DNA from: Gudongella sp964575895
GTDB lineage: Bacteria > Bacillota > Clostridia > Tissierellales > Tissierellaceae
Assembly (NCBI GenBank): GCA_964575895.1
Contig: CAZNTE010000005.1
Span: forward strand, 1 to 64,000
Direction of reading: 5' to 3'
Length of the DNA: 64,000 bases
The translations under genes and the position numbers were made by a program. Shown here one piece after another: positions 26,167 through 34,137 of the stretch (position 1 is its first letter; every line of letters starts with the position of its first letter). The notes below the pieces were generated by a model that did not search any database, was not told the origin of the DNA, and saw only the letters and a program-made list of their open reading frames with translations.

Positions 26167-26180
26167 AGAACAAGTGTTCG
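26167..26180 (-). promoter_or_regulatory. LexA (SOS) box of dinB
   Basis: GAACAAGTGTTC (26168-26179) matches the Gram-positive LexA consensus GAAC-N4-GTTC exactly and sits just upstream of the dinB start, on the side expected for its promoter. Confidence 0.85.
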
Positions 26181-26262
26181 AAGTCAAGAAGAAAATATTA
26201 TTCCATAAATCGAAAATCATAAGGTATAATTGTATTAATAGAAGTTATAAGGGGTGAAAACT

Positions 26263-27408
26263 ATGAAAATTTTATTTTTAAGACCAGGTTTGGGGATCAA
26301 AAAAACCAAAGATTTATTGATAAGAACCAGGGAGCCACTGGAATTATTAGCCTTATGTGAGTTTATTCCAGACTACCTAAAGGATAGGGTAAAGATAAGC
26401 CTTTATGACATGCATTTGGAAAAGTTATCATATAAGAACATTCTCTTAAGCGAAAATCCAGATTTGGTGGTATTTTCTTATGAAGAAGGTTTGGATAAAA
26501 GTATCAAAGAATATAGTTCTTTAACCAAGGAGATTATTCCCAATGCCTTAACAGCAGTAATTGGGGATAAGGAAGAGGACTTTTTAGACATAGATTTCCA
26601 ATTGGGAGACAATCCATATTTAGCTTTTGTTGAGTTATTATTGGGGATAGAAACAGAGAGAAGTATTGAGGAGATATTAGTTAAGGTAAAGAGTGTAAGA
26701 AATAAAGAAAATATGGAAGAGATTAAATTAAATAATATTAGTATGGAAAAGAGATATTCTAATATGTATAATTTTCTTCAATATGATGAGATTTACGACC
26801 TTCCTAGTATAAAGAGATTTTCCATGTATAGTAAGGTTTGTGAGGAGATGGACAAGTGTGAATTAAGGGAAATTACCCATATTATCAATGATATAGAAAA
26901 TAAAAATAAGAGGGTATATTTTGAGGACAGGGACATATTTTTAGAGGGAGATAGATTAACCAATCTTATAGAGGCAATGGAAGAAAAGGACTTAAAAGGA
27001 ACATATATTTCCAAGGGAGATATTCATGGGACTGGCAACCAAAGAAGCTTAATCGAAAGGTTCTCAAAACTGGGATTAAAAGTATTAGTCTTTGAACTAA
27101 GTTTTCCAGATGATGAGGAAGGTTGGATAAAAATAAAGGAAGCTATTGAGATTGTAAGAGGGAATAACATAGAGCCCTTGTTTATACTTAGAGAAGCTTT
27201 AACCAAGGAAGATGAAGATGCTTTAGTATTTTTTCTTAAAGAGAATAATGAAGGTCTTATATATTTAAAGGATGAAGCTTATGAAAACAACAGAAATATA
27301 TATAAGGATCTTTCCACAAGCCTTAAGATCAATTTTAGATGGACAAAGGAATTTGGGGTTATGGAAGCCTTAAGAAGGAGCAAAAAATACAAGGAAGCCT
27401 TAAATTAG
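26263..27408 (+). CDS. Degenerate B12-binding/radical-SAM-like protein lacking the FeS motif
   Basis: A protein of about 381 residues. The N-terminal 110 residues resemble the cobalamin-binding half of B12-dependent radical SAM enzymes (MKILFLRPGLG, REPLELLALCEFIP, then ISLYDMHLEKLS and NPDLVVFSYEE). The second half resembles their SAM barrel after the cluster (RVYFEDRDIFLEGDRLTNLI, then LKVLVFELSF). The expected CxxxCxxC between these parts is absent; only KVCEEMDKC is found. It is therefore probably not a radical enzyme. AAGGGG supports ATG 26263 over GTG 26254. It overlaps the osmC stop tail-to-tail by four bases. Confidence 0.65.
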   Translation: MKILFLRPGLGIKKTKDLLIRTREPLELLALCEFIPDYLKDRVKISLYDMHLEKLSYKNILLSENPDLVVFSYEEGLDKSIKEYSSLTKEIIPNALTAVIGDKEEDFLDIDFQLGDNPYLAFVELLLGIETERSIEEILVKVKSVRNKENMEEIKLNNISMEKRYSNMYNFLQYDEIYDLPSIKRFSMYSKVCEEMDKCELREITHIINDIENKNKRVYFEDRDIFLEGDRLTNLIEAMEEKDLKGTYISKGDIHGTGNQRSLIERFSKLGLKVLVFELSFPDDEEGWIKIKEAIEIVRGNNIEPLFILREALTKEDEDALVFFLKENNEGLIYLKDEAYENNRNIYKDLSTSLKINFRWTKEFGVMEALRRSKKYKEALN

Positions 27409-27833
27409 GCTTCTCTTTCTTTTACTATTATTTCATATGTTATATCCGCTGCCTTACTTAACATGGCAGAGACTCCACAATACCTATCTTTTGAAAGTTT
27501 AACCGCCCTTTCTAATTTTTCTAGGGACAGATTTTCTCCAAAGAAGCTATAAGTCAAGTGAATTTTTGTATAAATCTTAGGATGATCATCAGAAGAATCA
27601 GCCTCAGCAGAAATCTTCATATCAGATAGTTCTACTTTCATTTTATGGAGAATCATCCTTACGTCTACACCTGTACATCCAATTAAACCAGCTAAAAGAA
27701 GTATTTTGGGACTTGGACCTCTATTTTCTCCACCAACTTCTTCCGTGGCATCAGTAATAAAAGGGTGTCCATCTATATCCATCTCCCAGCCCATTTTGCC
27801 AACAAGATTTCCTTCTAATTTTGTATATCCCAT
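27405..27833 (-). CDS. OsmC/Ohr family protein
   Basis: A 142-residue protein with the two family cysteines in GLIGCTGVDVRM (about residue 54) and DRYCGVSAMLS (about 118). Family members are thiol peroxidases that reduce organic peroxides, or related sulfur-handling proteins; the YhfA-like length suggests the less-studied OsmC branch. It is convergent with the B12-like gene and shares four bases with it. GGAGGG lies before the ATG. Confidence 0.9.
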   Translation of the reverse strand: MGYTKLEGNLVGKMGWEMDIDGHPFITDATEEVGGENRGPSPKILLLAGLIGCTGVDVRMILHKMKVELSDMKISAEADSSDDHPKIYTKIHLTYSFFGENLSLEKLERAVKLSKDRYCGVSAMLSKAADITYEIIVKEREA

Positions 27834-27876
27834 ATCATCCCTCCAAAGATTTGTATTTGGATAATACCCACAAAGC

Positions 27877-28644
27877 TTATGCAGTAATCTTTGCTACCAG
27901 TTGTCTAGTATATATATCTAACAATTCTTTCTCGGTGACCATGGAGCTTTTCTTATCTAATATCACTTCACCCTTATCCATCATTATGATTCTTTGAGAA
28001 TACTTCAGGGCATCGTTTAAATTATGAGAGATCATAATTGTTGTTATGTTGTTTTTTTCAATTAAGTCTCTAGTTTTTTCCATGACTACGAAAGAAGTCT
28101 TAGGGTCTAGGGCTGCAGTATGTTCATCAAGAAGTAAAAGATCAGGATTTTTTATGGTTGCCATGAGAAGAGAAAGGCTTTGTCTTTGACCTCCGGATAG
28201 AAACTTAACCTGAGTATTTAACTTATCCTCAAGACCTAAATCCAGTGTTTTGAGAAGTTCTTTGAAGGACAAGATAGAATCCTTTTTAACCAGATTTTTT
28301 AATGAAAAAGACTCTCCCTTTTTATTGGCAAGGGCTAGATTTTCAAGAATAGTAAGGCTTGGGGAAACGCCAAAGGATGGATTTTGATGGACTCTTCCAA
28401 TGCTTAAGGATCTTTTTTCCTCAGGGAGAAGAGAGATGTCTCTATCCTTAAGTAATATCTTTCCACTATCTAAGGGAAGGCTTCCTGAAATAAGATTGAG
28501 AAGAGTACTTTTGCCGCAGCCATTAGGACCTACTATAGCCGTAGATTCGCCTTCATTAAAGGAAATACTAAAGTTTCTAAATACATTGATTTCATGATCA
28601 GTTCCACTATTAAAACTCTTCCACATATTTTTTACTTTTAACAT
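27877..28644 (-). CDS. ABC transporter ATP-binding protein of the T-box controlled importer
   Basis: A 255-residue ATPase: Walker A GPNGCGKSTL, signature LSGGQRQSLSLL, Walker B LLLLDEHTAALDP. It energises the permease encoded upstream; the system matches the TrpXYZ-like family. A strong SD (AAGGAGGG) lies inside the end of the permease gene, and the two genes overlap by about 35 bases, so translation is coupled. It is the last gene of the operon. Confidence 0.93.
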   Translation of the reverse strand: MLKVKNMWKSFNSGTDHEINVFRNFSISFNEGESTAIVGPNGCGKSTLLNLISGSLPLDSGKILLKDRDISLLPEEKRSLSIGRVHQNPSFGVSPSLTILENLALANKKGESFSLKNLVKKDSILSFKELLKTLDLGLEDKLNTQVKFLSGGQRQSLSLLMATIKNPDLLLLDEHTAALDPKTSFVVMEKTRDLIEKNNITTIMISHNLNDALKYSQRIIMMDKGEVILDKKSSMVTEKELLDIYTRQLVAKITA

Positions 28645-29509
28645 CAGACTTCCCTCCTTTCTTTTTTAAGCTATTTACAAAGGGTGTAGAAAAATTATTG
28701 TATGATATGAACACTATTACAATCAAGGCACTTATTGCTTTAAGATCACTGGGGCTAAGGCCTAAGTCAATTGCAAATCCACCAATGAGTCTATAGGAGA
28801 TGGCTCCAAAGATTGCCCTGGTGGTCAACTTAATTGTGTTGGAATTTCTTTTTATACTATCTCCAATTATTATGGAGGCAAGGGCAATTACAATAATTGA
28901 ACTACCCATGGTAATATCTACAAAACCTTGATACTGTGCCATCAAGGCCCCACTTAGAGCCACTAGACCATTGGATAGCATAAGGCCTAGAATCTTATAG
29001 GTATTTGTACTTTTACCTAAGGATTTAACTAAAATTTCATTGTCCCCAGTTGCTATTAATAAATAGCCAATTTCTGTTTTTAAGAAGATATCAATTAACA
29101 CTTTTATTGATATTATTATGATTGCCAATAATATAATTGGTGAAATTTCACCATAAATTGAAGAGTAATTAAAAAGGGGTATGTTCGCCCTGCCATTTAG
29201 CCTTAGGTTAAGAGAATATAGAATTGTCATGGTAAGTATTCCAGACAAAAGTGGACGTATCTTCAATTTTACAAATAATAAAGCAGTAATTAAACCAGCA
29301 AAGGATCCAAATACAAAGGCAAGTCCAGTGGATAGTATTGGATTAAAGCCAGCTAATATAAACTTGGCAAATACGAAGGCACCAAGGGGGAAGGTACCTT
29401 CTACTGAAAGATCTGCCATGTCTAATATTTTATATGTCATGATTACTCCCATGGCAAGGACTGAAAATATCAGACCTTGCTCCAGGGAGGTTAGAATTAG
29501 TGTACTCAT
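28610..29509 (-). CDS. ABC transporter permease (BPL/LivH-like fold)
   Basis: A 299-residue membrane protein with eight or nine hydrophobic segments. Features such as LADLSVEGTFPLGAF (here with M before A) and a branched-chain-type permease layout are typical of the permease partner of PF04392 binding proteins. The C-terminal tail is lysine-rich. AAGGAGG lies before the ATG. It works with the ATPase and the lipoprotein as an amino-acid importer. Confidence 0.92.
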   Translation of the reverse strand: MSTLILTSLEQGLIFSVLAMGVIMTYKILDMADLSVEGTFPLGAFVFAKFILAGFNPILSTGLAFVFGSFAGLITALLFVKLKIRPLLSGILTMTILYSLNLRLNGRANIPLFNYSSIYGEISPIILLAIIIISIKVLIDIFLKTEIGYLLIATGDNEILVKSLGKSTNTYKILGLMLSNGLVALSGALMAQYQGFVDITMGSSIIVIALASIIIGDSIKRNSNTIKLTTRAIFGAISYRLIGGFAIDLGLSPSDLKAISALIVIVFISYNNFSTPFVNSLKKKGGKSDVKSKKYVEEF

Positions 29510-29530
29510 GTAAGTGCCTCCTTAAGGTGT

Positions 29531-30505
29531 TTAATTTCCTATAGCTTTTGCATCCTTAAACACCTGATTGTTTTCATCTAAGCCTAGTTTTGACAAGGTG
29601 TCTGGATTAAATACTGCAGTTGTTTCTTTTGCTGACTCGGAAGGGATCTCTGATGGACTTTTACCATCTACTAAAATTAATTTCGCCATTTGAGCTGTTT
29701 GTCTTCCCAATTCAAAGTAGCTAATTCCATCTGAAACCAGTAATCCACCTTCAACAAATGAACCTTCTGCACCCACAGATACTATTCCTGCATTATTAAG
29801 CTTATCTGCTACAATAGCCACTGCTGATGCTACCATATTATCTGTTATGGCGTAAAAACCATCAATATCTTTAATAAGTGAGTCCATAGCTTGAGGAATA
29901 TCATTGATATTTGATACTCCCATTTCAACTATTACTAAGCCCAAATCCTTGGCAAATTCCTTAGCTTGATTTACCTGTATTTCTGAGTTTACTTCGCTGG
30001 TATTAAATAGGATTCCAATATTTTCTATGTTTGGATCCAGCTTCTTAAAGGTTTCTAGCTGGGCTTTCATAGGGGTTGCATCACTGGTTCCTGTAACATT
30101 TCCACCAGGTTTTTCTATGGATTCAACTAATTCAGCTAAAACCGGATCTGTAACAGCGCTAAATAATATGGGGATATCACTTGTAGCTTGTTTTGAACTT
30201 TGAGCTGCTTGAGTTGCTATTGCGTAAATTAAATCAACTTTATCCCGGGCAAACTTTTGAGATATGCTTAAGGATGTTGGAATATCTCCTTGAGCATTTT
30301 GGTATACGAATTCAACTTCTATTCCTGCTTCTTTGAGAGCTTCTTCAAAACCTAGTCTAGCATCATCCAATGCTGGATGTTCAGCTAACTGATTAATTCC
30401 AACAATAAACTTATCATCCTTGGATGATGTGGATGCACTACACCCACTAAGTAAACTCACTGCTAATAAGATTAATAATACTGATTTTAAAATACCTTTT
30501 GTCAT
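29531..30505 (-). CDS. ABC transporter substrate-binding lipoprotein (TrpX-like, PF04392)
   Basis: A 324-residue binding protein with lipobox LLSGCS after the signal peptide. VGINQLAEHPALDDARLGFE and the closing ILFSAVTDPVLAELVES are conserved in the family whose characterised or predicted members bind tryptophan or tyrosine. The gene is first in a three-gene operon and lies behind a T-box leader, which supports an amino acid as substrate. The leader's specifier suggests tyrosine. Confidence 0.93.
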   Translation of the reverse strand: MTKGILKSVLLILLAVSLLSGCSASTSSKDDKFIVGINQLAEHPALDDARLGFEEALKEAGIEVEFVYQNAQGDIPTSLSISQKFARDKVDLIYAIATQAAQSSKQATSDIPILFSAVTDPVLAELVESIEKPGGNVTGTSDATPMKAQLETFKKLDPNIENIGILFNTSEVNSEIQVNQAKEFAKDLGLVIVEMGVSNINDIPQAMDSLIKDIDGFYAITDNMVASAVAIVADKLNNAGIVSVGAEGSFVEGGLLVSDGISYFELGRQTAQMAKLILVDGKSPSEIPSESAKETTAVFNPDTLSKLGLDENNQVFKDAKAIGN

Positions 30506-30531
30506 AAAACTCTCCTCCTTAAATTAAAAAT

Positions 30532-30809
30532 AAAAAAATCTTCCATCTCCACAAATCAAAAGATTCATAGGGACGAAAGATATTCTCACGCGGTACCACC
30601 CATATTATGGCAAAGCCATCACTTATTCAGACCTAGCAGTCCTATCTCTTTTAACGGCGAGCATCCCGTATAGACCTACTTGTTATACTTTTGGCCTATA
30701 AGCTTAGGAGGGTATATTTCTCAATGGCGTATTGTCAGTTTCCACCAAACACTGACTCTCTATAAATATCATCCTTAGAGTTTCTCTCCTTCAACGCTTT
30801 TATGTATTA
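30532..30809 (-). ncRNA. T-box leader, predicted tyrosine-specific
   Basis: On the minus strand the leader has stem I elements (AGAGAGTC, then TTGGTGG), the invariant T-box GGGTGGTACCGCG (30589-30602) and a terminator whose arms start ATCTTTCGTC and end GATGGAAGAT, followed by seven T. Aligning the specifier side, GAAA-TAT-ACCC, with typical leaders of form GAAC-NNN-ACCC gives UAU, a Tyr codon. Uncharged tRNA binding would favour read-through into the ABC transporter genes. The specifier is tentative by one or two bases; UAC in another register is also Tyr. Confidence 0.88.
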
Positions 30810-30815
30810 AATAGT

Positions 30816-30844
30816 ATTTTAGACCCAATAATAATATTTGTCAA
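30816..30844 (-). promoter_or_regulatory. Promoter of the T-box controlled ABC operon
   Basis: On the minus strand, TTGACA (30844-30839), 17-base spacer, TAAAAT (30821-30816). Transcription would start near 30809, just before the leader. Confidence 0.85.
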
Positions 30845-30917
30845 CATATTTTTTTAATGATTTTTGAAAAACATTTTGTGTTAGAATATAGTTATGAGAA
30901 ATTGGAGGGATAAAATT

Positions 30918-31505
30918 ATGGATAGATTATTAAAGGATATGGAATTTATAGTTAAACTAGATCAGATGAAAACAGTTCTTCGACAGACAAAATTAATTGG
31001 ATCAGAGCAAAGAGAGGATGATGCCCAACACTCATGGCATATATCTGTAATGACCATGGTTTTGTCCAACTATGCGGATGAAAACATTGATTCAAGTAAG
31101 GTTATTAAAATGTTGTTAATACATGATCTTGTAGAACTTTATGCTGGGGATACCTTCTGTTATGATGAGAAGGGAAATGAGGATAAACTAGCTAGAGAAA
31201 TGGAAGCTGCTGATAAGATATTTGGGATGCTTGATGAAGAGAAATCAAGAGAATTTAGAAGCCTTTGGGATGAGTTTGAAGAAATGGAGACTAAAGAAGC
31301 CCTATTTGCAGCATCAATGGATAGACTACAACCAATGCTTAACAATTATTACAATGGTGGAGGCACCTGGAAGAAGCATGAAGTTAGTCAAAAGGATATT
31401 TATAAGAGAATTGAGCCTGTAAAAAAATCATCAAAATCTCTCTGGGAATTTGTAGAGTATATGATTGAAGATGCCTATAATAGAGGATTAATAGTTAAAA
31501 AATAG
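30918..31505 (+). CDS. HD-domain hydrolase, YfbR-like 5'-deoxynucleotidase family
   Basis: A 195-residue metal-dependent phosphohydrolase. The metal ligands are in DDAQHSWHISVM (about residue 35) and the HD pair in LLIHDLVELYAGD (about 72); a later Asp in MDRLQPMLNN completes the set. Family members dephosphorylate deoxynucleoside monophosphates. GGAGGG sets the start at ATG 30918. TTGAAA and TATAGT with a 17-base spacer lie just upstream as a promoter. Confidence 0.9.
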   Translation: MDRLLKDMEFIVKLDQMKTVLRQTKLIGSEQREDDAQHSWHISVMTMVLSNYADENIDSSKVIKMLLIHDLVELYAGDTFCYDEKGNEDKLAREMEAADKIFGMLDEEKSREFRSLWDEFEEMETKEALFAASMDRLQPMLNNYYNGGGTWKKHEVSQKDIYKRIEPVKKSSKSLWEFVEYMIEDAYNRGLIVKK

Positions 31506-31519
31506 CAGGAGTGGATACC

Positions 31520-31978
31520 ATGACTTTAGAAAGTGTAAAAGAGCATATAGAAAATAATAAATTAAATATAGATATTTATGAACTAAAAGAAAGTACAGCA
31601 ACTGTACCTTTGGCAGCAAAGGCACTAGGTGTTGAAGAGGGAATGATAGCTAAGTCCATGGCAATAAGGCTTAAAAAAGAGGATATATTAATACTGGCCA
31701 AGGGTGATGTCAGGCTGGATAATAAGAAATTCAAAGCTATATTCAAGGAAAAAGCTCGATTTATTAGTGCAGAGGACATATTTGAGGCAACTGGCCATCC
31801 TGTTGGAGGGGTCTGTCCCTTTGGCTTAAGTAAGCCTTTGAAGATTTACCTGGATGAGTCCTTAAAGGTGTATGAGTATGTTTATCCTGCTGCAGGTAGT
31901 CCTAATGCTTGTATGAAGATTGATATAGACTACCTTAGAGAAGTCATAAGTGGAGAATGGGTAGATGTATGTATTTAG
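31520..31978 (+). CDS. YbaK/EbsC-type aminoacyl-tRNA deacylase
   Basis: A 152-residue protein of the editing-domain family that removes wrongly attached amino acids, typically Cys or Ala, from tRNA(Pro). AKSMAIRLKKEDILILAKGD carries the conserved lysine region, and VGGVCPFGL plus AGSPNACMKID are family signatures. AGGAG at 31507-31511 gives ATG 31520; the earlier GTG is embedded in the SD. It lies 14 bases after the HD gene, so the two are likely cotranscribed. Confidence 0.92.
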   Translation: MTLESVKEHIENNKLNIDIYELKESTATVPLAAKALGVEEGMIAKSMAIRLKKEDILILAKGDVRLDNKKFKAIFKEKARFISAEDIFEATGHPVGGVCPFGLSKPLKIYLDESLKVYEYVYPAAGSPNACMKIDIDYLREVISGEWVDVCI

Positions 31979-32031
31979 AATTCTCCTTATTGGTTTAGTC
32001 AATGAAATAGTAAAATAGCTGAATTTCAACC

Positions 32032-32067
32032 TATACCACTTGCAAAGCTAAATGTAAGTGGTATAAT
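32032..32067 (+). promoter_or_regulatory. Palindromic promoter/operator of the flavin-protein operon
   Basis: Perfect ten-base arms TATACCACTT (32032-32041) and AAGTGGTATA (32056-32065) enclose 14 bases. They overlap the predicted -35 TTGCAA (32040-32045) and -10 TATAAT (32062-32067, 16-base spacer). A dimeric repressor bound here would block the promoter. Confidence 0.7.
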
Positions 32068-32117
32068 TGTCTTGGAATCGCTTTAAAGCGAAAAAAACTC
32101 AAAGGGAAGTGAATAGG

Positions 32118-32522
32118 GTGAAAAGGTGGCAAAAGGTTTTAATTGCTATTGTTTTTGTAGTGATCCTTGTATTTGTAGGAATTTATTTGTATTTGAGCAA
32201 TAGTCTGGACCAGTTGGTAACAATGGGAGTGGAGGATATTGACATATCCACTTTAAAGGATGGAACCTACATTGGAGAATATAGTGTTGTTCCAGTTTCC
32301 GCTACTGTGGAAGTTAAAATCTTAAATGGTGAAATTAATGATATAATAATACTGGACCATGGAAATGGTCAGGGAAGGCCCGCTGAAGTAATCATAGACT
32401 CAGTTATAGATGAACAAAGCCTAAAGGTTGACACTATATCTGGAGCAACCTATAGCAGTAGAGTAATAATAAAAGCAATAGAAGAAGCCCTAAAACAAGC
32501 TAAATTAAATGGAGGGATATGA
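32118..32522 (+). CDS. FMN-binding domain protein, membrane anchored
   Basis: A protein of about 134 residues with one N-terminal membrane helix (about 8-28) and an extracytoplasmic FMN-binding domain (PF04205). TISGATYSSRVIIKAIEEAL contains the S-G-A-T motif whose threonine carries covalent FMN in RnfG/NqrC-like proteins, so it is likely flavinylated and used in electron transfer across or outside the membrane. The start at GTG 32118 suits AAAGGGAAG; TTG 32067 lies inside the promoter and is rejected. Confidence 0.85.
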   Translation: MKRWQKVLIAIVFVVILVFVGIYLYLSNSLDQLVTMGVEDIDISTLKDGTYIGEYSVVPVSATVEVKILNGEINDIIILDHGNGQGRPAEVIIDSVIDEQSLKVDTISGATYSSRVIIKAIEEALKQAKLNGGI

Positions 32523-32523
32523 A

Positions 32524-33009
32524 ATGAAGGTAGGTATAATAGTACACTCATTTACAGGACATACATATGCAGTAGGTGAAGTAATAAGAGATGAATTAAG
32601 CAAATCAAACATGCAGGTTGAATTAAAGAAATTAGATATTATTGGCGGAGAAGAAAGAGATGAGATAAACATAAACAGGATTTTATTTAGTGAGAATATA
32701 GATCCCAATGACTATGATGCTTTAGTAGTTGGAGGACCAGTAAGAGGATTCTACATTTCACCAGCCTTGAAAGCTTACTTAAGTAGGGCTCAAGGTCTTA
32801 ACTCTAAACCAGTTTACATTTTTGTAACCCATTACTTCCCCTTTAAAAGCATGGGAGGAACTAGCGCCATAAAGCAAATAAAGATAATATGCGATGCAAA
32901 ACAAGCTAATTTAATAGGAACAGGGATAATTGATTGGAAGAATGGAAGAAGAGAAGAGCAAATAAAAGACCTAGCAATATCAATAAAGGATGCTTTGAAA
33001 GCACTATAA
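32524..33009 (+). CDS. Flavodoxin-family protein
   Basis: A cytosolic protein of about 161 residues. VHSFTGHTYAVGEVI holds the phosphate-binding loop of flavodoxins, and VVGGPVRGFYISPALKAYLS the second flavin loop; family length is typical. It probably carries electrons as FMN semiquinone. It starts one base after the stop of the FMN-binding protein gene (GGAGGG for SD), suggesting a joint redox role. Confidence 0.9.
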   Translation: MKVGIIVHSFTGHTYAVGEVIRDELSKSNMQVELKKLDIIGGEERDEININRILFSENIDPNDYDALVVGGPVRGFYISPALKAYLSRAQGLNSKPVYIFVTHYFPFKSMGGTSAIKQIKIICDAKQANLIGTGIIDWKNGRREEQIKDLAISIKDALKAL

Positions 33010-33102
33010 TATTGTTAAAAAAGTATTGTAACCTTATTGAAATATTAGAATTAACACATTTGGGTAGAAATAAGACAAATATATTAAATAGGGTGTGATT
33101 AT

Positions 33103-33861
33103 ATGTCTAGTAGGAATAAATTTGTTTTTTCAATTATATTAGTATTGGTTTTAGTACTTTCAGGTTGCACCACACCAGTTGTTGATAATTCCGCTGAAGT
33201 AGAAGACTTGCAAGCTCAGCTTCAGGGCAAGGATGCAACCATTGGATCCTTAAATGATGAAGTTAATGACTTAAATGAGCAAATCCAACAGTTGCAAGAG
33301 CAAGTGTCTCAACTGGAAGAGGAAGAAGAGGAAGTTGTTGAGTCCATAGGACCAACCCCTGGAGCCTCCTTACTAGTTACCGCCATGGAGGCAGTGGAGT
33401 TAATTGCTGATATGAACATGAGTGATTTGGCATCCTATGTACATCCAACAAAGGGTGTTAGATTTACGCCTTATGACTATGTTAACACACAAGATGACAT
33501 AGTTATTCAAGCAGTACAGTTCCAGAACCTTGTAAATAGTCCGACAGTCTTGCTTTGGGGTTATTTTGATGGATCAGGAGATCCCATTTCCATGGTATTT
33601 GATGATTATTATGATAGGTTTATTTACGATGTTGATTTCGAAAATCCACATCAAATTGGAAATAATACTAAAATTGGTATGGGTAATTCATTGAATAATG
33701 TTGATACTGCTTATCCAAGTGGACAATTTGTAGAATTTCACTTTACAGGATTTGATCCTCAATACCAGGGGATGGATTGGAAGAGTTTGAAGCTGGTATT
33801 TGAACAACATAATAATGCTTGGCATCTAGTTGGAATAGTTCATGGTGAATGGACAATATAG
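33103..33861 (+). CDS. Lipoprotein with N-terminal coiled coil
   Basis: A 252-residue surface lipoprotein: lipobox LSGC (Cys at about 22), then a leucine/glutamate-rich coiled coil (about residues 35-80, ending in a run of Glu), and a C-terminal globular domain of about 160 residues (DLASYVHPTKGVRFTPYDYV to GIVHGEWTI). Proteins with this globular domain are common in Firmicutes and of unknown role. GGGTG precedes the ATG. Confidence 0.8.
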   Translation: MSSRNKFVFSIILVLVLVLSGCTTPVVDNSAEVEDLQAQLQGKDATIGSLNDEVNDLNEQIQQLQEQVSQLEEEEEEVVESIGPTPGASLLVTAMEAVELIADMNMSDLASYVHPTKGVRFTPYDYVNTQDDIVIQAVQFQNLVNSPTVLLWGYFDGSGDPISMVFDDYYDRFIYDVDFENPHQIGNNTKIGMGNSLNNVDTAYPSGQFVEFHFTGFDPQYQGMDWKSLKLVFEQHNNAWHLVGIVHGEWTI

Positions 33862-33921
33862 ATAGTAAAATATAAGGGAATCTGATATTATATATTATGA
33901 TAACAAATGGAGGTGATGCTG

Positions 33922-34098
33922 GTGATTGGAGGATTAGTAGTTGGTTTAATAGTTGGCTGGGTGGTTTCATTATTTGGCGGAGATCAACTGATTATTCAGG
34001 GAGTTGAAGAACTAACCAATAATTCCATAAGCTCAGCAGGCTATTATACCATATTTGCTATAATAGGCTTACTAGGTGGGGTTTTAAAAAATAAATAA
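33922..34098 (+). CDS. Small membrane protein, hypothetical
   Basis: About 58 residues: a glycine-rich hydrophobic helix (GGLVVGLIVGWVVSLFGG), a short polar loop and a second helix (FAIIGLLGGVLKNK). It resembles small glycine-zipper membrane proteins but I cannot name a family. GGAGG eight bases before GTG 33922 decides the start; in-frame ATGs at 33907 and 33916 overlap that SD. A perfect terminator follows. Confidence 0.6.
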   Translation: MIGGLVVGLIVGWVVSLFGGDQLIIQGVEELTNNSISSAGYYTIFAIIGLLGGVLKNK

Positions 34099-34137
34099 GA
34101 GTCGTACCAATTCAAAAGGTACGACTCTTATTTATTT
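34097..34137. terminator. Bidirectional terminator
   Basis: Perfect 12-base arms AAGAGTCGTACC (34097-34108) and GGTACGACTCTT (34118-34129), between convergent genes. Confidence 0.9.
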
